In this document: in pieces, positions 14,545 through 23,432 of the stretch
How the letters are laid out: each line of letters opens with the position of its first letter
Numbering within the stretch: position 1 is the first letter of the stretch
Assembly: GCA_900318065.1 (NCBI GenBank)
Contig: ONIY01000050.1
Coordinates: forward strand, 1 to 40,689
DNA: 40,689 bases
DNA from: an uncultured Prevotellaceae bacterium
GTDB taxonomy: Bacteria > Bacteroidota > Bacteroidia > Bacteroidales > Muribaculaceae
Direction of reading: 5' to 3'
Position numbers and translations under genes: made by a program
The notes under the pieces: model-generated
Databases searched by the model: none
What the model was told of the DNA's origin: nothing
What the model saw: the letters and a program-made list of their open reading frames with translations, nothing else

Positions 14545-15444
14545 ATGAATCTTGTACACGAAATAGAAGAGCTTTACTCTCGCCAGTTGAACCAATGGGA
14601 ACTGGCGAGGGTGAACTATGATGCTGTGTCGCACATCAACGTCAAGAAGTTTAATTTCAATGGGCGTGAGATAGTGGCGCAGTTCAACCCTTGCCGCTAC
14701 AAATCGGCTACGGCACAGGTCGACTCCAAGTCACCCAGCGGGCAGGATTGCTTTCTTTGCTCCGAACATCAACCCGTTGAGCAAGAGACCATCATGTGGC
14801 AAGACTCCTACAAGATTCAAATAAACCCCTACCCTATTTTCAACAGGCACCTCACGCTGAGTCACGTTGAGCATCGTCCACAAGCCATCGCTCCACACAT
14901 TGATCCGATGATGATGCTGGCAGAACAGTTGCCAGGCTACGTGCTCTTCTATAACGGTCCCAAATGTGGCGCCTCGGCACCCAATCACCAGCACTTTCAG
15001 GCAGTACCCTTCGATGTGTTGCCATTGTGTCGCGAGGTCATCCACGATGATTGCGACTTGAGCGTTTACTTTCCTTTCTTTCACATTATCAGGAAGGAAG
15101 CAAGCGAAGCAAAGCGCTGGTTTCACGTCTTTGAAGAAGGCATGAAATCTATGAATCCAAATGCCGACGAGCCTCCCCAAAACGTGCTGTGCTGGAGAAC
15201 CAGGAATGAATGGCACATCATCATCATTCCACGCTCAAAGCATCGCCCCAGCTGCTACGGCTATGGCGAAGACCAATTTCTCTTGAGCCCAGCATCGGTC
15301 GAAATGACCGGAGTGTGGCCCATCGCCAGAGAAAGTGACTTTAACCGCATTACTCCTTCATTACTTCAATCCATTACCGAAGAAGTAACTATAAGCGAAA
15401 ATGAGAAAGAACAGATTTTAGAATACTTTATAAATAACGTTTAA
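14545..15444 (+). CDS. DUF4922 HIT/GalT-like protein
   Basis: 299 residues. The motif APNHQHFQ (about 148-155) is the His-x-His-x-Gln active-site signature of the HIT/GalT superfamily, which transfers or phosphorolyses nucleotide monophosphates, as in Ap4A phosphorylase and GDP-L-galactose phosphorylase. CFLC (about 72-75) could bind zinc. Family DUF4922 has no established substrate. Placed between a glycosyltransferase (11 bases upstream) and a SpoIID gene (6 bases downstream) inside a cell-wall sugar operon, it is a candidate nucleotidyltransferase or phosphorylase for a sugar-nucleotide; that is inference. No signal peptide, so cytoplasmic. Confidence 0.8.
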   Translation: MNLVHEIEELYSRQLNQWELARVNYDAVSHINVKKFNFNGREIVAQFNPCRYKSATAQVDSKSPSGQDCFLCSEHQPVEQETIMWQDSYKIQINPYPIFNRHLTLSHVEHRPQAIAPHIDPMMMLAEQLPGYVLFYNGPKCGASAPNHQHFQAVPFDVLPLCREVIHDDCDLSVYFPFFHIIRKEASEAKRWFHVFEEGMKSMNPNADEPPQNVLCWRTRNEWHIIIIPRSKHRPSCYGYGEDQFLLSPASVEMTGVWPIARESDFNRITPSLLQSITEEVTISENEKEQILEYFINNV

Positions 15445-15450
15445 AAGATT

Positions 15451-16788
15451 ATGGCACAAGTTCCACAAGTGAGAGTAGGCATCATGAATGAGCCTATTGT
15501 TGAGTTCGTTCTCAACAACTATTACCTTGTCAATGGAGAGAAAGTGACTGGCAACCAGCTGGTTCAATGTGTAGATGGCATGGTGCAGTGGAATGGCAAG
15601 AAATACAACGACTTGCTCTTTGAACCCATCAATGCCGACAGTGACTCGTTCACACTCGAGAATGTGACGATTGGTGTGAGTTTCCACTGGAAACGCAAGG
15701 AAGACCAGACCTTCCGCGGCGCTCTGCACCTGATTGTGGAGAACGACCGCATCACCACCATCAACATCCTCTCGGTAGAGGAATACCTGCTCAGCGTCAT
15801 CTCCAGCGAGATGAGCGCCACGGCATCGCTCGAGCTGCTGAAGGCGCACGCCGTGATCTCGCGCAGCTGGCTACTGGCGCAAATCAACAAGGACAATGAC
15901 ACTGCTCTCGACCATGACCCTGGACTGCATCAGGAGTTTGCCGCAAGCAACGATGACGAGGAAATCAAGTGGTGGGACCGCGACGACCATGTGAACTTCG
16001 ACGTGTGTGCCGACGACCACTGCCAGCGATATCAAGGCATCACGCGCGCCTCGACCGAGGCGGTGCGACAGGCCATTGAGGCCACTTGGGGACAAGTGCT
16101 CATGTATGGCGGCGAACTGTGCGATGCCCGCTTCTCCAAGTCGTGCGGCGGCGTGTATGAGCAATTCGAGAACTGCTGGCAAGACGACCATCACCCCTAC
16201 CTGGTGGCTCGCCGCGACGATGACGATGAGATGAACTTCCCCGACCTCACTCGCGAGGACAACGCTGCCGACTGGATTCTCTCGTCGCCACACGCCCATT
16301 GCAACACCACCGACAAGGAAATCCTCTCGCAGGTGCTCAACGACTACGACCAGGAGACCACCGATTTCTATCGCTGGCGCGTGGAATACACGCAAGACGA
16401 GTTGAGCAAGCTCATCAAGGAGCGCACCGGCAACGACTACGGCCGCATCATCGACCTTGAGCCCGTGGCTCGTGGCACCAGCGGACGATTGTTCAAGCTG
16501 CGCATCGTGGGCGAGAAGATGACCAAAGTGATTGGCAAGGAACTCTCTATACGCTACGCCCTGTCGCCATCATGCCTCTACAGCTCGGCTTTCATCGTCG
16601 AGAAAATCAACGAGATCCCCGACGGCTTCCCCGAGAAATTCATCCTGCGCGGAGCAGGATGGGGACACGGCGTGGGACTGTGCCAGATAGGCGCCGCAGT
16701 AATGGGCGCCAAGGGCTACAACTACCAGCAAATCCTGCTGCACTACTTCATCGACGCACAAGTCAAGACCAACCCTATATTTTATTGA
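15451..16788 (+). CDS. SpoIID/LytB-domain protein without signal peptide
   Basis: 445 residues with the SpoIID signatures: VEEYLLSVISSEM and LKAHAVISRSW (about 111-140), a Cys/His-rich insertion including CADDHCQRYQGI, SKSCGGVYE, and near the end GAGWGHGVGLCQIGA (about 401-415). SpoIID proteins are lytic transglycosylases acting on peptide-free glycan strands; LytB relatives enhance amidases. No signal peptide or membrane segment is present (MAQVPQVRVGIMNEPIVEFV), so it is predicted cytoplasmic, where it could act on imported fragments. The last nine codons (KTNPIFY and stop at 16786) overlap, one frame off, with codons that read as the N-terminus of the following AmpG-like permease. Confidence 0.87.
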   Translation: MAQVPQVRVGIMNEPIVEFVLNNYYLVNGEKVTGNQLVQCVDGMVQWNGKKYNDLLFEPINADSDSFTLENVTIGVSFHWKRKEDQTFRGALHLIVENDRITTINILSVEEYLLSVISSEMSATASLELLKAHAVISRSWLLAQINKDNDTALDHDPGLHQEFAASNDDEEIKWWDRDDHVNFDVCADDHCQRYQGITRASTEAVRQAIEATWGQVLMYGGELCDARFSKSCGGVYEQFENCWQDDHHPYLVARRDDDDEMNFPDLTREDNAADWILSSPHAHCNTTDKEILSQVLNDYDQETTDFYRWRVEYTQDELSKLIKERTGNDYGRIIDLEPVARGTSGRLFKLRIVGEKMTKVIGKELSIRYALSPSCLYSSAFIVEKINEIPDGFPEKFILRGAGWGHGVGLCQIGAAVMGAKGYNYQQILLHYFIDAQVKTNPIFY

Positions 16789-16840
16789 AGGTATTCCTTA
16801 TTTCCTTGTTAACGAGATTTCAGTAATCCTCTTCAAGAAG

Positions 16841-18052
16841 ATGGGTGTGCCCAATGGACAGATGGCGCTTTTCACCAGCCTCATCTATTTGCCATGGGTC
16901 ATCAAGCCACTGTGGAGTCCATTTGTGGATATCATCAAGAAGAAACGTTGGTGGATTGTGATGATGCAGGCCCTCATGGCTGCCACCTTAATTCTGCTCA
17001 CTGTGACCATGCCATCTCCAGGCGAAGAGATGATTAAAGCTGGCACAACGCCCATTAGCATGTTCACCGTAACACTCATTTTCTTTGTAATCACGGCGTT
17101 TGCCTCAGCTACTCACGACATTGCCGCCGACGGTTTCTACATGCTTGCTCTATCGCAGAAGAACCAATCGGCATTCGTGGGTGTGCGTTCCACCTTCTAC
17201 CGCCTTGCCAACATCTTTGGCAACGGTGTGCTTGTGTGGATTGCCGGCTATCTCGAGACCAAGACATCAATTCCCGCTGCTTGGAAAATCACAATGGGCA
17301 TTGCATCGGCCATCTTGTGCCTGTTCTATGTTTATCATCTGTTCTTCATTCCTCGCCCCGACAGCGACCGCTCGTCGCTCGAAGGCTCGCTGAAGAGCAA
17401 TAGCTCACAGGTGATGAAAGAGTTTGGGCGCACCATTGTCACTTATTTCAAGAAGCCAGGCGTTTGGATAGCAATCATCTTCATGCTGCTCTACCGATTG
17501 CCCGAGGCTTTCTTGCTAAAGATGTGCAAGCCCTTCATGCTCGACCCAATCGACAAGGGCGGCTTGGCCATGACAACTCAAGACGTGGGTTTAGCTTATG
17601 GTACCATAGGCGTGGCAGCACTGCTTGCAGGCGGCATTTTGGGCGGTATTTTCTCGTCGAGGGTGGGACTGAAGAAAGCTATCTGGCTCATGGCTGGCTG
17701 CATGACGCTTCCATGCCTCACATTTGTCTATCTTTCTATGGCGCAACCCACCAATTTCTTCATCATCAGCACTTGCATAGTTATTGAGCAATTTGGCTAC
17801 GGTTTTGGCTTTACTGCCTATATGCTCTACATGATGTTCTTCTCGGAGGGTGAGTTCAAGACCTCGCACTATGCCCTGTGCACAGCGTTCATGTCGTTGA
17901 GCATGATGATTCCTGGCATGTTTGCTGGCTATCTGCAAGAAGCTATGGGCTACTCGGCATTCTTCTGGATGGCATTTGCTTGCAGCATCGCAACAATCGT
18001 CGTCACCTTCCTCGCCGATCGCAAAATTGACCCAGAATACGGACTCAAATAG
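16841..18052 (+). CDS. ampG: AmpG-like MFS permease; true N-terminus lies upstream without a normal start codon
   Basis: At least 403 residues of a major-facilitator permease with AmpG hallmarks: LIYLPWVIKPLWSPFVDII, ATHDIAADGFYM (the 'ATQDI.xDa' motif) and about eleven membrane segments. AmpG imports anhydro-muropeptides into the cytoplasm. The coordinate given uses the first ATG, but the same frame reads PTLYFIEGIPYFLVNEISV from 16769, the conserved first membrane segment, so the ATG would delete half of it. The frame is open from 16703 with no ATG, GTG or TTG before 16841. Initiation at ATT 16784, a +1 slip from spoIID on TTTT (16780-16783), a small deletion or a sequence error could explain this. 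It lies next to NamZ and the Mur genes, supporting the assignment. Confidence 0.85.
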   Translation: MGVPNGQMALFTSLIYLPWVIKPLWSPFVDIIKKKRWWIVMMQALMAATLILLTVTMPSPGEEMIKAGTTPISMFTVTLIFFVITAFASATHDIAADGFYMLALSQKNQSAFVGVRSTFYRLANIFGNGVLVWIAGYLETKTSIPAAWKITMGIASAILCLFYVYHLFFIPRPDSDRSSLEGSLKSNSSQVMKEFGRTIVTYFKKPGVWIAIIFMLLYRLPEAFLLKMCKPFMLDPIDKGGLAMTTQDVGLAYGTIGVAALLAGGILGGIFSSRVGLKKAIWLMAGCMTLPCLTFVYLSMAQPTNFFIISTCIVIEQFGYGFGFTAYMLYMMFFSEGEFKTSHYALCTAFMSLSMMIPGMFAGYLQEAMGYSAFFWMAFACSIATIVVTFLADRKIDPEYGLK

Positions 18053-18069
18053 TTTTAACCCCACTTTTA

Positions 18070-19329
18070 ATGATTATGAAACGACACATTATAATTATAG
18101 CAATGGCACTGGTGGCTATGGCTGCCAGCGCAGTGGTGAAACCTGGTATTGAGGTGCTGCGCGACGGCGGCTTCAAGCAGCTGCAGGGCAAGCGCGTGGG
18201 ACTGGTGACCAATCCCAGCGGCATCGACAACAACCTTAAATCAACTGTCGACATCCTCAACGAGGCGCCTGGGGTGAAGCTTGTGGCACTCTTCGGTCCC
18301 GAGCATGGAGTGCGTGGCAATGCCCATGCTGGCGATGCCGTGAGCGATGCTGTTGACCCAGCAACTGGTGTGAAGATGTACTCGCTTTTTGGCAAGACCC
18401 ATGAGCCCACTGCCGAGATGCTGAAAGACATCGATGTGCTCATCTATGATATTCAAGACATTGGTTGCCGCAGCTACACATTCTATGCCACTATGGGAGT
18501 GTGCATGCAAGCATGTGCCAAGCACAATAAGGAATTTATGGTTCTCGACCGCCCCAACCCACTGGGTGGCAACAAGGTGGAGGGCAACCTCGTAGAGCCA
18601 GGATATTTCTCCTTTGTGAGCAAATATGCCATACCCTACCTTTATGGATTAACCCCTGGCGAACTCGCACAATACCTCAACGAGGAAGGCATCATCGCCA
18701 CCGAGTCCAAGACCGGCAAGAAGTGCAAACTCACAGTCATCCCCATGGAAGGCTGGACCCGCGACATGAAGTTCCGCGACACCGGCATGCCCTGGGTGCT
18801 GCCATCGCCACAGATTCCAGCCCCCGAGAATGCGTTTTTCTACCCCGTGAGCGGCATCCTGGGCGAGTTGTACATTTTCAACACCGGCATTGGCTACACA
18901 CTGCCCTTTGAGTGCTTTGCCGCATCATGGATTGATGCCGAGGCGCTTGCCCGCAACATGAACGCATTGAACCTGCCTGGCATGCACTTCCGCCCCATCA
19001 ACTACAAGCCATTCTTCGCGCTTAGCGTGGCAGTCGACAAGTCGTTGCAAGAGGTGCATGGAGTACAGATTTATATCACCGACTTTGACCGTGCCAATCT
19101 TGTGCTCACCCAGTTCTACTTCCTGCAGGTGATCCATGAGATGTATCCCGAGCAGCAACTCTTTGAGCAGAACCCCAAGCGATATGCGATGTTTGACAAG
19201 GTGTGTGGCACCAAGGAGATTCGCGAGCGATTCACCAAGCGCTACAAAGTGGAAGACATCATCGACTATTTCAACAAAGACAACGAGACTTTCAAAGCAA
19301 AGTCAAGCAAATATTACCTCTATCACTAA
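18070..19329 (+). CDS. namZ: NamZ-type exo-beta-N-acetylmuramidase (DUF1343)
   Basis: 419 residues with a signal peptide (residues 1-23, ending AMAASA), therefore periplasmic or lipid-free exported. DUF1343 signatures are intact: GKRVGLVTNPSG (about 38-49), LFGPEHGVRG (about 75-84, containing the conserved acid residue), YDIQDIGCRSYTFYATM, LDRPNPLGG and FINTGIGYTLPFE-like FNTGIGYTLPFE. The family's characterised member, B. subtilis NamZ (YbbC), removes terminal MurNAc from the non-reducing end of peptidoglycan. It sits 17 bases after the AmpG gene and upstream of MurT/MurK/MurQ, which would take up and degrade the MurNAc it releases. The neighbourhood makes the assignment strong. Confidence 0.9.
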   Translation: MIMKRHIIIIAMALVAMAASAVVKPGIEVLRDGGFKQLQGKRVGLVTNPSGIDNNLKSTVDILNEAPGVKLVALFGPEHGVRGNAHAGDAVSDAVDPATGVKMYSLFGKTHEPTAEMLKDIDVLIYDIQDIGCRSYTFYATMGVCMQACAKHNKEFMVLDRPNPLGGNKVEGNLVEPGYFSFVSKYAIPYLYGLTPGELAQYLNEEGIIATESKTGKKCKLTVIPMEGWTRDMKFRDTGMPWVLPSPQIPAPENAFFYPVSGILGELYIFNTGIGYTLPFECFAASWIDAEALARNMNALNLPGMHFRPINYKPFFALSVAVDKSLQEVHGVQIYITDFDRANLVLTQFYFLQVIHEMYPEQQLFEQNPKRYAMFDKVCGTKEIRERFTKRYKVEDIIDYFNKDNETFKAKSSKYYLYH

Positions 19330-19365
19330 TCTAGAATTCTAGAACGTCTAGAAAATCTAGTTAAA
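19330..19365. repeat. CTAGA word repeat upstream of the D-lactate dehydrogenase-like gene
   Basis: The 39-base gap holds four copies of CTAGAA/CTAGA-type words (TCTAGAATTCTAGAACGTCT then AGAAAATCTAG), largely self-complementary. The same word fills the gap before murQ at 24285-24325. Confidence 0.7.
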
Positions 19366-19368
19366 AAA

Positions 19369-22167
19369 ATGGACGAGAAGCACAAAACATACTTGAAGCG
19401 CATCAAGGGATTCATCCCAAGCGACCGCATCTACACCGACGACCTGCACTGCCTGGCGTGGGGTACCGATGCTGGCTTCTACCGCAACATCCCGCAGGTG
19501 GTGGTGCGCTCAATGGATGAGCACGAGGTGTCGCAACTGCTCGCCATCGCCCATGAGATGCAGTTGCCGGTAACCTTCCGTGCTGCCGGCACCAGCCTGA
19601 GCGGACAGACCAACTCCGACTCCATCCTCATCGTCGCCGGCAAGAACTGGGAGCACTATGAGGTGGCGCCCGACGCCAGCTACATCAAGCTGCAGCCAGG
19701 ACTGGTGGGCAGCGAGGTCGACAAGATTCTCGCGCGCCACAACCGCGCCTTCACCCCCGACCCTGCCAGCAAGAACTCGGCAATGGTGGGAGGCATCGTC
19801 ATCAACAACGCCAGCGGCATGAGCTGTGGCACCCATGCCAACAGCGACCGCATGATGCTATCAATGCGCATCGTCCTGGCCGATGGCACAGTGCTCGACA
19901 CTGGCGACGAGGCAAGCCGCAACGCCTTCAAGCAGTCGCACCCCGAGTTCATTGACCGCATCGAGGAGATTCGCGACCGGGTAATTGCCGACAAGGAGCT
20001 CGTCGACCGCATCCGTCACAAGTATGCCATCAAGAACGTGACTGGATTGAACATCTCGCCATTTGTGCTCTACCGCGACCCCTTCGACATCATCACCCAC
20101 CTCATCGTGGGTAGTGAGGGCACACTCGCCTTTGCCAGCGAGTTCACAATGAAGACTGGTCACCTCTACCCCTGCCGCGCCAGCGCTATGCTCTATTTCC
20201 AGGACATGCGCGAGAGCTGCGAGGCAGTGGTGGCGATGAAGAAAGGTCCCGTGCACTGTGCCGAGATTCTCGACAAGAAATCGCTCGCCAGCGTCGACGA
20301 CACCACCGGCGAGGGCCTCACCGCAGTACTCATCCAAACCTTTGCCGACAGCAACGACGAGCTGCAGAGCAACATCAACGAGATAATGGCGATTCTCGAG
20401 CCATTCCACCTCTTTGTCCCTGCCGTCTTCACCAGCGACCCCAAGGTCTATGGCAAGTACTGGGCCATTCGCTCGGGCATCTTCCCCAGCGTGGGTGGCA
20501 CGCGCCCCCTGGGCACCACAGTGCTCATCGAGGACGTGGCGTTCCACATCGAGGATCTGCCACAAGCCACTGTCGACCTGGCTCAGATGCTTGAAGACTA
20601 CGGCTACGACGACAGCTGCATCTACGGCCATGCCCTTGAGGGCAACTACCATTTCATCATCTCGCAGTCGTTTGACACTCAAGAGGAAATCAAGCGCTAC
20701 GAGAACCTCATGCGAGCTGTGGTGGAACTGGTGATCGACAAGTATGACGGTTCGCTCAAGGCCGAGCACGGCACAGGCCGCAACATGGCGCCATTTGTCA
20801 AGAAAGAATGGGGCGAGAAGGCCTACCAGGTGATGCTCGACGTGAAGCAGCTCTTCGACCCCAAGGGAATCCTCAATCCTGGCGTCATCTTCAACAACGA
20901 CCCCGAGTGCTTCATCAAGAACCTCAAACCCATGCCGTTGACCAACGACAATGTAAACAAGTGCATCGAGTGTGGGTTCTGCGAGGTGAACTGCGTGAGC
21001 AGCGGGCTCACCCTCTCGTCGCGCCAGCGCATCATCGTGCAGCGCGAGATTTCAAGATTAAAAGACTCAGGCGAAGACCCCGAGCGGTTGAAACGCCTTG
21101 AGCAGCAATATAAATACTATGGCGAAGCCACTTGCGCCGCCGACGGCCTGTGCGCAACCTCGTGCCCCATGGGAATCAACGTGGGCGAACTCACCCACGA
21201 CCTGCGTGCTCAGCACAACGGCAAGGGCACTATGGCACACAGCATTGCCAGCAGTGTGGCACGGCATTTTGCAACGACAAAAGGCAGCCTCAAGTCGCTG
21301 CTCTACATCGCCAGCGCTGCCCACACAGTGCTTGGCGACAGCGGTGTGAAAGCCGTGGGCAAGGCGATGCACGCCCTGGGCGCACCATTGTGGACTCCCT
21401 CCACGCCCCAGCCTCACAAGATGAAGCCTTTGCATCAGAGCGAAAGCGACAAGAAGGTGGTGTACTTCCCCAGCTGCCTCAACCAGGCACTGGGTCGTGA
21501 CAAGCATGGTGTGGAAGTTGACTTGGTCGACAAGGTGGTAGCTTTCCTGGGCAAGGCGGGATGGGAAGTCATCTATCCCGAGGGCATGAGCAACCTGTGC
21601 TGCGGCATGATTTGGAACAGCAAGGGAATGCCCGACATTGCTCAGCAGAAGACTGCCGAGCTCGAGCAGGCACTCCTCAAGGCGAGCGAGGGCGGCAAGC
21701 TGCCCATCGTGTGCGACCAGAGCCCCTGCCTGCACCACATGCGCCAGCACATGGAACAAGTCAAGCCACTCGAACTCATGGAGTTCATCCACGACTATGT
21801 GGCGCAAGACCTTGAGTTCACCCCCACCAGCGAGCCCATCGCCCTGCACCTCACCTGCTCCACCCGCCTGATGAAGATCGACGACAAAGTGCTCGACCTT
21901 GCCAAGCGGTGCTCAACCAGCGTTCTCATCCCCGAGGGAGTGGGATGCTGCGGCTTTGCCGGCGACAAGGGATTTACTCACCCCGAGCTAAATGCCTATG
22001 CCCTGCGCAAACTGCGCCCGCAAATCGATGCGGCAGGCATCAAGCGTGGCTTCAGCAACAGCCGCACCTGCGAGATAGGGCTCACCACCCACAGCGGAGT
22101 GCCCTACCAGTCGCTCATCTACCTCATCGACGAAGTGACAAAATATTGCGGTAAGTCTCACCAATAG
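19369..22167 (+). CDS. FAD/Fe-S D-lactate dehydrogenase-like oxidoreductase (Dld-II/GlcD-GlcF fusion)
   Basis: 932 residues in one chain: a FAD-binding PCMH domain (about 38-210, with FRAAGTSLSGQTNSD and DPASKNSAMVGGIVINNASG), a FAD-oxidase C-terminal domain (about 220-480, ending YDGSLKAEHGTGRNMAPF), a ferredoxin-like part with CIECGFCEVNC (532-542) and CAADGLCATSC (589-599), and two CCG domains (FPSCLNQ...CCGMIW; HLTCSTRL...GVGCCGFAGDKG). This order and length match Dld-II-type quinone-linked D-lactate dehydrogenases; glycolate oxidase GlcD/GlcF is the main alternative. Lying between namZ and murT/K/Q, it fits as the enzyme that oxidises D-lactate released by MurQ, feeding electrons to the respiratory chain. 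No signal peptide; peripheral at the inner membrane by inference. Confidence 0.85.
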   Translation: MDEKHKTYLKRIKGFIPSDRIYTDDLHCLAWGTDAGFYRNIPQVVVRSMDEHEVSQLLAIAHEMQLPVTFRAAGTSLSGQTNSDSILIVAGKNWEHYEVAPDASYIKLQPGLVGSEVDKILARHNRAFTPDPASKNSAMVGGIVINNASGMSCGTHANSDRMMLSMRIVLADGTVLDTGDEASRNAFKQSHPEFIDRIEEIRDRVIADKELVDRIRHKYAIKNVTGLNISPFVLYRDPFDIITHLIVGSEGTLAFASEFTMKTGHLYPCRASAMLYFQDMRESCEAVVAMKKGPVHCAEILDKKSLASVDDTTGEGLTAVLIQTFADSNDELQSNINEIMAILEPFHLFVPAVFTSDPKVYGKYWAIRSGIFPSVGGTRPLGTTVLIEDVAFHIEDLPQATVDLAQMLEDYGYDDSCIYGHALEGNYHFIISQSFDTQEEIKRYENLMRAVVELVIDKYDGSLKAEHGTGRNMAPFVKKEWGEKAYQVMLDVKQLFDPKGILNPGVIFNNDPECFIKNLKPMPLTNDNVNKCIECGFCEVNCVSSGLTLSSRQRIIVQREISRLKDSGEDPERLKRLEQQYKYYGEATCAADGLCATSCPMGINVGELTHDLRAQHNGKGTMAHSIASSVARHFATTKGSLKSLLYIASAAHTVLGDSGVKAVGKAMHALGAPLWTPSTPQPHKMKPLHQSESDKKVVYFPSCLNQALGRDKHGVEVDLVDKVVAFLGKAGWEVIYPEGMSNLCCGMIWNSKGMPDIAQQKTAELEQALLKASEGGKLPIVCDQSPCLHHMRQHMEQVKPLELMEFIHDYVAQDLEFTPTSEPIALHLTCSTRLMKIDDKVLDLAKRCSTSVLIPEGVGCCGFAGDKGFTHPELNAYALRKLRPQIDAAGIKRGFSNSRTCEIGLTTHSGVPYQSLIYLIDEVTKYCGKSHQ

Positions 22168-22208
22168 GCTTCCATAAACTATAAACAACAAACTATAAAC
22201 CCATAGGA
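22168..22208. repeat. AACTATAAAC word repeat before murT
   Basis: Two copies of AAACTATAAAC separated by AAC fill the gap between the FAD/Fe-S gene and the MurT-like gene. Short, but of the same style as the other word-filled gaps. Confidence 0.5.
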
Positions 22209-22210
22209 CT

Positions 22211-23368
22211 ATGGCAAAAGACTCAAAACGACTCCTCTCGCTCGACATACTGCGAGGAATTACAATAGCCGGCATGCTCCTGGTGAACAATCCTGGCACG
22301 TGGAGCCACCTCTACGCTCCACTCGAGCACGCCCAGTGGATAGGGCTCACGCCCACCGACCTGGTGTTCCCCTTCTTCATGTTTTTGATGGGCGTGTCGA
22401 TGTATTTCTCGCTGCGCAAGTTCAACTTCAAGCTCAGCGGCAGCCTCATGCTCAAGATTTGCCGGCGCACCATCATCCTCTTCCTCATTGGCTGGATGGT
22501 GCAGTGGTTTGGAATGTGGCTGCGAGGCCTCTACGACCCCGAGTCGCACTTCTTCACCCGCATGTTTGGCGACCTGCGCATCCTGGGCGTGTTCCAGCGC
22601 CTGGCACTGGTCTACTTCTTTGGCTCGATGACGGCAGTGCTGTTCAAGAGCAAGTTCATCCCCTGGATAATAGGTCTCATCCTCGTTGCCTATGCCATAA
22701 TACTGGGCTTTGGCAATGGCTATGAGTTCTCGCTCGACAACATCCTCTCGCGAGTAGACTGCGCCATCCTGGGCGAGGACCACATGTATCATGAGGAGGC
22801 GTTTGGCCAGAAGCTTGCCCTCGACCCCGAGGGAATTCTCAGCACCCTGCCATGCATCGCCCATGTGCTCATAGGCTTCATGATGGGCAAGTGCATCAAC
22901 ACCGTGCACAACAACCGCGACCGCATCGTCGAGATTGCCGTGTGGGGAGCACTGATGCTGCTTGTGGGATGGCTATTGCAATATGGCATCCCTTGCAGCA
23001 AGAAGGCGTGGACCTCGAGCTACGTGCTCATCACCTGTGGCATGGCGTCGTGCATCCTAGCAATGCTCATCTATGCCATCGACATCAAGGGCCACAACCG
23101 GTGGTGCCGCTTCTTCCAGGCCTTTGGCATCAACCCGCTCTTCTGCTACCTCGTGGGCACCGTGCTCGCTATCGCCTTTGGAGCAGTGCGCTTTGGCACT
23201 AACGCCAGTGGCGACCCCATCACCGCCCACTCTCTCATCTACGACGCCTGGAGCGCCGTCACCACCACTCCTGAGGCCGCCTCATGCCTCTATGCCATCA
23301 CCTTTGTGCTCATCACCTGGTGCTTTGGCTACATCCTCTACAAGAAGAAAATCTACATCAAGATATAA
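22211..23368 (+). CDS. murT: MurT-like inner-membrane MurNAc transporter (DUF5009/acyltransferase-like family)
   Basis: 385 residues with about ten membrane segments and the family opening LLSLDILRGITIAGMLLVNN, then HAQWIGLTPTDLVFPFFMFLMGVSM and RRTIILFLIGW. This family includes the heparan-alpha-glucosaminide N-acetyltransferase-like/NagX proteins and the Tannerella forsythia protein MurT, shown to import MurNAc. Immediately downstream are murK (64-base gap) and murQ, the same order as in T. forsythia, so transport of MurNAc across the inner membrane is the best call. A sugar acetyltransferase role cannot be excluded from sequence. Confidence 0.85.
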   Translation: MAKDSKRLLSLDILRGITIAGMLLVNNPGTWSHLYAPLEHAQWIGLTPTDLVFPFFMFLMGVSMYFSLRKFNFKLSGSLMLKICRRTIILFLIGWMVQWFGMWLRGLYDPESHFFTRMFGDLRILGVFQRLALVYFFGSMTAVLFKSKFIPWIIGLILVAYAIILGFGNGYEFSLDNILSRVDCAILGEDHMYHEEAFGQKLALDPEGILSTLPCIAHVLIGFMMGKCINTVHNNRDRIVEIAVWGALMLLVGWLLQYGIPCSKKAWTSSYVLITCGMASCILAMLIYAIDIKGHNRWCRFFQAFGINPLFCYLVGTVLAIAFGAVRFGTNASGDPITAHSLIYDAWSAVTTTPEAASCLYAITFVLITWCFGYILYKKKIYIKI

Positions 23369-23432
23369 TGCAATAGCGCTTATTGCCCACAACTAAACGA
23401 AAATAATAACATAACAAAAAATAAAACACATT

